Assembly (NCBI RefSeq): GCF_004403185.1
Contig: NZ_SOHJ01000001.1
Span: 2,038-66,037, forward strand
Direction of reading: 5' to 3'
Length of the DNA stretch: 64,000 bases
From: Cryobacterium suzukii
GTDB lineage: Bacteria > Actinomycetota > Actinomycetes > Actinomycetales > Microbacteriaceae
The notes under the pieces: model-generated
Database searches by the model: none
Seen by the model: the letters and a program-made list of their open reading frames with translations, nothing else
Told to the model about the DNA's origin: nothing
Shown here: in pieces, positions 58,017-64,000 of the stretch
Numbering within the stretch: position 1 is the first letter of the stretch
Layout: every line of letters starts with the position of its first letter
Program-made: the position numbers and the translations under genes

Positions 58017-59347
58017 CACCCACTATGAACGAAGCGACCGGCCTCGACGTCCCCCTCGCCTTTGCCCGGCGGATGGACCGCATTGACGGCCTGGCGCACT
58101 ATCGCGCCAGGTTTCTGGGAACCGACGCCGACGTCGAGACCGCCAACCCACGCTCCTACCTCGACGGCAACTCGCTCGGTCGCCCGCTGCGGGCCAGCGC
58201 CGAGCGCATCGCCGACTTTCTGCAACACGACTGGGGCACCCGGCTCATTCGCGGCTGGGACGAGCAGTGGATGGACCTGCCATTGCAGATCGGTGACGAC
58301 CTCGGCCTGGCCTGCCTCGGCGCCGAGCCCGGGCAGGTTTTCGTCGGTGACTCGACCACCGTGCTGCTCTACAAACTGGCCAGGGCCGCCGTGGATTCAC
58401 GGCCGCGCCGCACCGAGATCGTGCTCGACAGCGACAACTTTCCCACCGACCGATACGTTCTGGAAGGCATCGCGCGCGAGCGCGGCCTGACACTCCGCTG
58501 GATCGATTCCGATACCGAGGGCGGTGTCACCGCCGAACAGGTGCGCAGCGTCGTCGGCCCGCAGACCTCGCTCGTGCTGCTCAGCCACGTGGCCTACCGT
58601 TCCGGCTACCTCGCTGACATGCGGGCCATCACGGCCGTCGCGCACGAGCACGACGCCCTCGTGCTCTGGGACCTGAGCCACTCGGTCGGGTCTGTCCCGA
58701 TCGAACTCGACCGCTGCGACGTGGACCTCGCGGTCGGCTGCTCCTACAAATACCTGAGCGGGGGCCCCGGTGCTCCGGCCTTCGGTTATGTGAAAAGCGA
58801 CCTGCAGCCCGTGCTGACCCAGCCGATTCAGGGCTGGATGGGTTCGCAAGCCATTTTCGAGATGGGGCCGGGGTATCAGCCGGCCACGGGCATCCGTCGA
58901 TTCATGAGCGGCACGCCTGCCGTGCTGGGCATGCTCGCCATGCAGGACACCATTGCCATGCTGGGCGAAGCCACGATCGGGTCTGTACGAGCCAAGTCGG
59001 TCGCACTGACCGAGTTCGCGATCACGCTCGTTGATGACTGGCTTGCGCCGATGGGGGTCACCGTTGCCTCGCCGCGCGAGCAGACCCATCGCGGCGGGCA
59101 CGTGACCATCAACCATCCGCTTATGCGCCAGGTCACGAAGATTCTGTGGGACAACGATGTGATCCCGGATTTTCGGTCACCCAACGGGCTGCGGCTCGGG
59201 CTCGCCCCGCTCAGCACGAGCTTCGTCGAGACCTACGACGGGGTGGCTGCCGTGCGCGACGTATTGCGCGGCATTCTGCTCGGCCAGAGCGGCGTAGCCG
59301 AGTGGGCCGGCACCGAGGCGGGCCAGCGCGGTCGGCCCGGCCTGTAG
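58013..59347 (+). CDS. kynU: Kynureninase
   Basis: The 444-residue PLP enzyme cleaves kynurenine to anthranilate and alanine. Markers: YLDGNSLGRPL at the N-terminus, VFVGDSTTVLLYKLARAA, LSHVAYRSGYLADM, LVLWDLSHSVGSVPIEL (PLP-contacting Asp) and VGCSYKYLSGGPGAPAF (Schiff-base Lys), later GWMGSQAIFEMGPGYQPATGIRRFMSGTPAVL. Length is normal. It is the last gene of the kyn operon. Anthranilate could feed tryptophan synthesis or degradation; no anthranilate gene is adjacent. Confidence 0.95.
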   Translation: MTPTMNEATGLDVPLAFARRMDRIDGLAHYRARFLGTDADVETANPRSYLDGNSLGRPLRASAERIADFLQHDWGTRLIRGWDEQWMDLPLQIGDDLGLACLGAEPGQVFVGDSTTVLLYKLARAAVDSRPRRTEIVLDSDNFPTDRYVLEGIARERGLTLRWIDSDTEGGVTAEQVRSVVGPQTSLVLLSHVAYRSGYLADMRAITAVAHEHDALVLWDLSHSVGSVPIELDRCDVDLAVGCSYKYLSGGPGAPAFGYVKSDLQPVLTQPIQGWMGSQAIFEMGPGYQPATGIRRFMSGTPAVLGMLAMQDTIAMLGEATIGSVRAKSVALTEFAITLVDDWLAPMGVTVASPREQTHRGGHVTINHPLMRQVTKILWDNDVIPDFRSPNGLRLGLAPLSTSFVETYDGVAAVRDVLRGILLGQSGVAEWAGTEAGQRGRPGL

Positions 59348-59400
59348 AATTGCAGGGATTTGCCACGACTATAAGCCCCAGACTGTATGCGGAGTGCCCT

Positions 59401-59685
59401 GTGCCAACGATCGTCGTCGAAGTAATGCCCAAGGCCGAGTTGCTTGACCCCCAGGGCAAGGCCGTTGCCGGCGCCCTCGGTCGCCTCGGTCAGACCCAGT
59501 CAGCGCTGGCTAACGTCACCGGCGTGCGCGTCGGCAAGCGCTTCGAGATTTCCATCGATGGTGAAGCGGATGCCGACGCCCTAGCCGCCGTGCGCGAGCT
59601 CGCCGACACCGTCCTGTCCAACTCCGTGATCGAGGATGTCGTCGGCATCCACGTGCAGGACGCCCCCTCGTCAGCGGTCGCCTGA
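59401..59685 (+). CDS. purS: Phosphoribosylformylglycinamidine synthase subunit PurS
   Basis: The 94-residue subunit starts at GTG 59401 with GGAG upstream and has the PurS pattern [19 protein letters not shown] and GRLGQTQ...[14 protein letters not shown]. It bridges PurQ and PurL in the FGAM synthase complex, delivering ammonia to PurL. Its TGA overlaps the purQ ATG (TGATG at 59683-59687). A TATAAG hexamer (59370-59375) in the short gap after kynU may be its own -10. Confidence 0.94.
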   Translation: MPTIVVEVMPKAELLDPQGKAVAGALGRLGQTQSALANVTGVRVGKRFEISIDGEADADALAAVRELADTVLSNSVIEDVVGIHVQDAPSSAVA

Positions 59686-60383
59686 TGCGCATCGGCGTCG
59701 TCACCTTTCCCGGCTCGCTCGATGATCGCGACGCTGCGCGCGCGATTCGCCTGGCCGGCGCCGACGCCGTGGCCCTCTGGCACGGCGACCATGACCTGCA
59801 CGGTGTCGATGCCCTCGTGCTGCCGGGCGGGTTCAGCTACGGCGACTATCTGCGGGCCGGTGCCATCGCGAGCCTTTCGCCGATCATGACCGAGGTCATC
59901 GACGCGGCGAAGAAGGGCATGCCCGTGCTCGGAATCTGCAATGGATTCCAGATGCTCACCGAGGCCCACCTGCTTGACGGCGGACTCATCCGCAACGAAC
60001 AGGGCCGCTTCATCTGCCGCGACCAGGGCCTGCGCATCGAGAACAACGCGAGCGACTGGACGACCGGGTTCGCCGCCAAAGCCGAGATCGTCATTCCACT
60101 CAAGAACGGCGAAGGCTCATTCATGGCCTCCGACGAGACCCTCAAGACACTCGAGGGCGAGGGCCGCATCGTGGCCCGCTACATCGGCGGCAACCCGAAC
60201 GGTTCGCTGAACGACATCGCCGGCGTGACCAACGCCCGCGGCAATGTCGTGGGCCTCATGCCGCACCCCGAGCACGCCGTCGAGGCCGGGTTCGGACCAG
60301 ACACCGACGACGCCATGGCGAGCGGCGTCGACGGACTCACCTTCTTCACCTCGGTCATCGCCGGGGCGCTCGTCGCGCGCTAG
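59685..60383 (+). CDS. purQ: Phosphoribosylformylglycinamidine synthase subunit PurQ (glutaminase)
   Basis: The 232-residue class I glutamine amidotransferase has [17 protein letters not shown], the nucleophile in [18 protein letters not shown] (Cys) and the His-Glu pair in [10 protein letters not shown]. It supplies ammonia for purine step 4. purL, the synthase subunit, is not in the window: a transporter follows only 3 bp downstream instead, which is unusual. Confidence 0.96.
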   Translation: MRIGVVTFPGSLDDRDAARAIRLAGADAVALWHGDHDLHGVDALVLPGGFSYGDYLRAGAIASLSPIMTEVIDAAKKGMPVLGICNGFQMLTEAHLLDGGLIRNEQGRFICRDQGLRIENNASDWTTGFAAKAEIVIPLKNGEGSFMASDETLKTLEGEGRIVARYIGGNPNGSLNDIAGVTNARGNVVGLMPHPEHAVEAGFGPDTDDAMASGVDGLTFFTSVIAGALVAR

Positions 60384-60386
60384 CCC

Positions 60387-61676
60387 ATGCCAGGCCCCTC
60401 CCGGCAACCCCCCACCCGTGTGCGTCGAGCTCGCACCGGCGTGGGGGTGCTGTTCTTCACCAATGGGGCTCTCTTCTCCAATCTCTTGCCGCGGTACCCC
60501 GAGATCAAAGCCGACCTCGAACTGACCAACGCGGCGTTTGGCTTCGCTGTCGCCGCGTTCCCCCTCGGGGCGCTCATCGCCGGGTTGACGGCCGGAGTAC
60601 TGGTTCGCCGCTTCCGCTCGTCTCGAGTGGCGATCGTGGCCACCGCACTGACAGCCATCGGAATACTTCTGGCCGGAGTCGCCCCCGTCTGGGTCGCCCT
60701 CGCCGCCGGCCTTTTTCTCGCCGGAGCGATGGATTCGATCACCGACGTCGCGCAGAACTCGCACGGTTTACGAGTGCAGCGCCTCTACCAACGGTCGATC
60801 CTGAATTCCTTCCACGCGGTGTGGAGCGTCGGAGCGGTGTGCGGCGGTATTCTCGGCGCCTTGGCGGCGCAACTGGCCATCCCGCTGTTCGCTCACCTCA
60901 CCGCGTCCGCCGTTCTGTTCAGTCTCATGGCGCTCGTTGCGTACCGGTTGCTCCTGGATGGTCCGGAACCTTCCGAGGTCACCCCGTTTCTGCCTCCGGA
61001 AAGCAGCCGACCGAAAACAGCCGGGCGCACGATGGGATCTTTGGCAAAGTACGCGGTCCTCGCCGCGCTGGTTTTGATCGCAGCATCGGGCGCTGTTGTA
61101 GAAGATGCGGGAAGCTCCTGGTCGGCGATCTACCTGTCGAATTCCCTCGGCGCATCGGCATTCATCGCTGGTGTCGGCTTCATCGCCCTGCAGGGGATGC
61201 AGTTTGTCGGGCGGATTTTCGGCGACCGGCTGGTGGACCGATTCGGCCAGCGCGCAGTGGCACGCACGGGTGGTGTGATCGTCTTCGTCGGAATGGGCGT
61301 TGCCCTGATCTTCCCGACAATCGTCGGAACGGTGATCGGCTTAGGCCTGGCCGGCCTGGGTGTAGCAACGCTCATCCCGGCAGCGATGCATGCCGCCAAT
61401 GAACTCCCCGGGTTCAAGCCCGGCACGGGCCTCACAATCGTGAGTTGGCTTCTGCGAGTGGGATTTCTCCTGTCGCCGCCGCTCGTCGGTGCGATAGCAG
61501 ATGCCTCGTCCCTTAGATTCGGCCTGCTCATTGTTCCGGCGGCGGGCCTGCTCGTGGTGCTGTTCGCTCCGGTGCTGGCCAAGGTCGTACATCGGCCGCG
61601 ATCGAACTGTCCAGCTGACCCTGAGCCTCACCCGGACGTGACTGGCCTACACGATCAGGCTCATCCTCGGGCATAG
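60387..61676 (+). CDS. Major facilitator superfamily transporter
   Basis: The 429-residue protein has twelve membrane segments in two halves with a cytoplasmic loop near residues 195-220. GLTAGVLVRRFRSSRVAIVAT is the MFS A-like motif, and GDRLVDRFGQRAVARTGG its repeat in the second half. NSHGLRVQRLYQRSILNSFHAVWSVGAVCGGILG is like YbjJ-type and fucose-permease-like carriers. Substrate unknown. It starts 3 bp after purQ and is probably co-transcribed, so a purine-related or intermediate-export role is conceivable but not shown. Confidence 0.88.
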   Translation: MPGPSRQPPTRVRRARTGVGVLFFTNGALFSNLLPRYPEIKADLELTNAAFGFAVAAFPLGALIAGLTAGVLVRRFRSSRVAIVATALTAIGILLAGVAPVWVALAAGLFLAGAMDSITDVAQNSHGLRVQRLYQRSILNSFHAVWSVGAVCGGILGALAAQLAIPLFAHLTASAVLFSLMALVAYRLLLDGPEPSEVTPFLPPESSRPKTAGRTMGSLAKYAVLAALVLIAASGAVVEDAGSSWSAIYLSNSLGASAFIAGVGFIALQGMQFVGRIFGDRLVDRFGQRAVARTGGVIVFVGMGVALIFPTIVGTVIGLGLAGLGVATLIPAAMHAANELPGFKPGTGLTIVSWLLRVGFLLSPPLVGAIADASSLRFGLLIVPAAGLLVVLFAPVLAKVVHRPRSNCPADPEPHPDVTGLHDQAHPRA

Positions 61677-61711
61677 CGCCCGCCCTATCCGTCGACTTCT
61701 GGAGTGTTCCC

Positions 61712-62173
61712 GTGTCTCCCCGCTCGCTGTACCGCTTCGTCTCCATTGCCGAGGCGATCACCTGGTCGTTGCTGATCGTCGGAATGCTGCTGAAATACGT
61801 TGTACAGGCCGGTGAGTGGGGTGTGCAGATTGGCGGGTTCCTGCACGGTCTCGTCTTCATCGCCTACGGCATGACGGCGGTGTTCATCGGTGTCAACCAG
61901 CACTGGAAGGCCCGGCTAATCGCGCTCGCCTGCCTCACGGCGATCATTCCGTTCGCGACGATTCCATTCGACCAGGCCCTCGAACGCCGCGGGGCCCTCG
62001 GCGGAGGGTGGCGCTCCACGCGCACGAGTGACCCCCGCGATCACACCCGACTCAGCGCCCTGCTGCGCTGGATGCTGGCCCGACCGGTACTGCTCGCCAG
62101 CATCATGGGCATCGCGCTGGTGTCGATTATGGCGACTCTGCTCACGATCGGCCCGCCCGGCGGCGCCAGCTAG
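61712..62173 (+). CDS. DUF3817 family membrane protein
   Basis: The 153-residue protein begins LYRFVSIAEAITWSLLIVGMLLKYVV and has GVQIGGFLHGLVFIAYGMTAVFIGVNQHW, the DUF3817 pattern, with a total of about four membrane helices. Its function is unknown. GTG 61712 follows GGAG. A polar loop (residues 92-118) separates the conserved three-helix region from a last helix. Confidence 0.83.
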   Translation: MSPRSLYRFVSIAEAITWSLLIVGMLLKYVVQAGEWGVQIGGFLHGLVFIAYGMTAVFIGVNQHWKARLIALACLTAIIPFATIPFDQALERRGALGGGWRSTRTSDPRDHTRLSALLRWMLARPVLLASIMGIALVSIMATLLTIGPPGGAS

Positions 62174-62187
62174 CCCATTTGCTGGAG

Positions 62188-62213
62188 CACCCCCTCTTCG
62201 AACACCCGGGGTG
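62188..62213. terminator. Small hairpin between convergent genes
   Basis: CACCCC (62188-62193) pairs with GGGGTG (62208-62213) around a 14-nt loop, between the DUF3817 gene and the convergent dehydrogenase gene. Weak but well placed. Confidence 0.4.
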
Positions 62214-62215
62214 AA

Positions 62216-63418
62216 TCAGCCGAGCGTCGCGGGCGGCTGCGGGGTGATGCCGACACGGGGGTGGCGTGCGGTGGCGGCCAGCGCGAGCGCGGCATCCGCT
62301 TTCTCGAGGGGAAAGGTCGTTCCGACGAGGGCCGAGAACGGATGCCGGTGCCACGCTCCGCTGAGATACGTCACGGCTTGCTGCAGGTCGCTCGGCGTGT
62401 AGTTGTGCACGCCGCGCACGGTGATCAGGCGGCGCACGATCGACTCCGGGTCGAGCAGCACCGGCTCCCCGGGTGAGACGCTGCCGACCAGCACGACCAC
62501 ACCGCCGGTCCCGATCAGGTCTATCGCCGTTTGCACGGCCATCCGGGCGCCGCTCAGTTCGAGCGCGATCGTCGGCTCGGCAGCACCCGCATCCTGAAGC
62601 GCGGCGAGCACGCTCGCAACCCCGGTCGGCGAATCGCGCGGTGCCCGAGGGTCCGCGACCGCCGCGGCGCCGAACGCGAGGGCAAGCCGTCTGCGAGCCG
62701 CATCGGGGTCGCTGACGAGCACGAGCGCCCCGGCATCCGTGGCCATTGCGCAGGCCGTGACACCCAGCATTCCCCCGCCGGTCACCAACACGGTAGCTCC
62801 GGCCAGCGGCACGAGAGCGGATGCCGCCCCCAGCGCCGCGACAACCGTGGCGGTCGCGCAGGAAGCCGGCGCCAGTACCGTGGCGGGAACCTGCTCGTCG
62901 ACGACCACGACCGCGGTCCCGGCGCGCACCTGCACGTGACTGGCAAAACCTCCGCTGAGTTCCCAACCCCGCTGCATCCGTTCGTGGCCGTAGGTGACCA
63001 GCTCGAGGCACTTCTGGGGCACGCCACGGCGGCAGCGTGGGCACGTTCCGCAGCTCACGGCGACCGACCAGACCACTCGTTGCCCGACCCGCAGGGGCAT
63101 TCCATTTGCGGCATATGATCGTTCGGCGATCGCGACGATGCGTCCGATCTGCTCGTGGCCGAGCACGAGCGGTTTCGCGGCCGAACGGTGACCGAGCACT
63201 GTGTGGACATCGGAGCCGCAGACCGTGGCCAATTCCACTTCGACCAGCACATCACCGGGCCGCAGCAGCACGCCGGGTACCGCCACGCACGCGAGCGGCT
63301 GGCCAACACCCGACCAGACCATGGCCTCCGCGGCGCGCGGCAACACCACCTCACGCCCGACTCCGAGGGTGAGGGCTGGCAGCGTCACTTGTTCAGCAAC
63401 TGGATCGTGTTCGGGCAT
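62216..63418 (-). CDS. Zinc-dependent alcohol dehydrogenase of the phosphonate-associated type
   Basis: The 400-residue medium-chain dehydrogenase has ATVCGSDVHTVLG (catalytic Cys), LVLGHEQIGRIV (GHE), a four-cysteine structural zinc loop CGTCPRCRRGVPQKC and a Rossmann loop VLVTGGGMLGV. Its long N-terminus and the pairing with a phosphonatase-like hydrolase 2 bp upstream match the family described as putative phosphonate-catabolism-associated alcohol dehydrogenase (TIGR03366 type). The substrate is unknown; it may oxidise or reduce a phosphonate-derived alcohol or aldehyde. Confidence 0.85.
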   Translation of the reverse strand: MPEHDPVAEQVTLPALTLGVGREVVLPRAAEAMVWSGVGQPLACVAVPGVLLRPGDVLVEVELATVCGSDVHTVLGHRSAAKPLVLGHEQIGRIVAIAERSYAANGMPLRVGQRVVWSVAVSCGTCPRCRRGVPQKCLELVTYGHERMQRGWELSGGFASHVQVRAGTAVVVVDEQVPATVLAPASCATATVVAALGAASALVPLAGATVLVTGGGMLGVTACAMATDAGALVLVSDPDAARRRLALAFGAAAVADPRAPRDSPTGVASVLAALQDAGAAEPTIALELSGARMAVQTAIDLIGTGGVVVLVGSVSPGEPVLLDPESIVRRLITVRGVHNYTPSDLQQAVTYLSGAWHRHPFSALVGTTFPLEKADAALALAATARHPRVGITPQPPATLG

Positions 63419-63420
63419 GG

Positions 63421-64000
63421 CTACTCCATCGTCTCCTCACGCAGGCCGAGCAGTTCGGCGAGGTCGGCGACGCTCGCGATGACGACGTCGGCCCCGGCCT
63501 CTTCGAGGGTGTCGGCGTCGTGTGTGCCGGTCAGCACTCCCACGATCAGGCCGGCGCCGGCGTTCAAGCCGGAGAGCATGTCGCTCGCTGTGTCGCCGAC
63601 GACAACCATGGCGGCAACACTCGACGCCCCGGTGCGCAACAGCGCGGTGAGCGGCAGGTCGGGATAGGGGCGGCCACGTCCGGCTTCAGCCGGGCAGAGG
63701 CTGACGTCGATGAGGTCGTCCCAACCGAGTGAGTCGATGAGTTCATCCTGCGTCGCTCGGGAGAATCCGGTCACCAGCGCCACCTTCACCCCGGCGTCCC
63801 GTAGTTCCTGGAACAGGTCGGCCGCACCAGCGATCGCCGTCACCCCGACCTGCTCGACGAGTTCACCGTAAGCGGTTTCGAACTCGGCCGTCGCGGCGAC
63901 GGCCGCTTCTTCGGAGTCGGTCAGTTCGCGAAAGACATCAAGTTTGGACTGCCCCATGGTCTCGCGCACGAATTCGACGGCCTCCGCGAGCTCATCGGCG
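63421..64000 (-). CDS. Phosphonatase-like HAD hydrolase, 5' end beyond the window
   Basis: The frame is open to the right edge (the visible part ends ...LREETME) and encodes at least 193 residues of a HAD-superfamily protein. Visible motifs are ALVTGFSRAT (motif II Ser/Thr), GRGRPYPDL (motif III region with a basic residue) and VVGDTASDML (motif IV Asp pair). The N-terminal nucleophile DxD lies outside. Pairing with the dehydrogenase suggests the phosphonatase-like hydrolase family (TIGR03351 type) that cleaves a C-P bond or a phosphate ester. A start within the window is unlikely because helix residues continue upstream. Confidence 0.8.
   Translation of the reverse strand, partial: ADELAEAVEFVRETMGQSKLDVFRELTDSEEAAVAATAEFETAYGELVEQVGVTAIAGAADLFQELRDAGVKVALVTGFSRATQDELIDSLGWDDLIDVSLCPAEAGRGRPYPDLPLTALLRTGASSVAAMVVVGDTASDMLSGLNAGAGLIVGVLTGTHDADTLEEAGADVVIASVADLAELLGLREETME

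Overview
The window looks like chromosome of a high-GC actinobacterium, most likely a member of the Microbacteriaceae (genus not resolvable by eye). Reasons: dense high-GC coding, many GTG starts, leaderless-type promoters, an actinobacteria-specific DUF3073 gene, a PurS/PurQ-type purine pathway, and frequent use of the word GCGGATGCC/GGCATCCG from about 19.6 kb onward. I saw no tRNA, rRNA, CRISPR array, transposase or prophage gene.

Region 1 (1-19.6 kb) is a surface-polysaccharide locus of lower GC that largely lacks that word, so it was probably acquired. Two rightward genes (glycosyltransferase, Wzy-like polymerase) face a 14-gene leftward operon whose genes nearly all overlap by ATGA or TGATG. 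The operon carries a BY-kinase (Wzc-like), a tyrosine phosphatase (Wzb-like), a 4,6-dehydratase (WbpM/PglF-like), a WecA/WbpL-like initiating transferase, an SDR-glycosyltransferase fusion, an aminotransferase, a second glycosyltransferase, a PglC-like initiating transferase, GNAT and FemAB-like acyltransferases, the complete UDP-N-acetyl-L-fucosamine set (FnlA/B/C = CapE/F/G) and a Wzx-like flippase. The gene content predicts L-FucNAc plus QuiNAc and/or a bacillosamine-type sugar.

Region 2 (19.6-36.3 kb) is mixed: IclR regulator with histidine ammonia-lyase; a secreted M23 peptidase; a large RND pump; a YczE-like membrane protein; a TipA-type MerR regulator with an internal TipAS start and a textbook 19-bp-spacer promoter; a pyridoxamine-oxidase-like protein; an M20 peptidase; a CPBP-like membrane protein; a DUF4097-PadR pair behind a palindromic operator; a KimA-type potassium transporter; and a flavin monooxygenase.

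Region 3 (36.4-62.2 kb) is a purine-biosynthesis neighbourhood broken up by cargo. purM-purF, purD, purC and purS-purQ lie in one stretch, but between them sit ribokinase, a 1500-residue surface phosphoesterase, a sterol-carrier protein, a secreted CHRD-like protein, a malonate-type cassette (fused AccD-AccA-like carboxyltransferase, class III CoA transferase, MatC permease, divergent GntR) and a tryptophan-kynurenine operon (kynA, amidohydrolase, kynU). In the last, the amidohydrolase stands where kynurenine formamidase is expected.

Region 4 (62.2-64 kb, leftward, cut by the window end) is a zinc alcohol dehydrogenase and a phosphonatase-like HAD hydrolase, probably the edge of a phosphonate catabolism cluster.

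The strongest candidates for undescribed biology are the CoA-linked malonate cassette, the amidohydrolase as a replacement kynurenine formamidase, the SDR-glycosyltransferase fusion, and the polysaccharide operon with two different initiating transferases.
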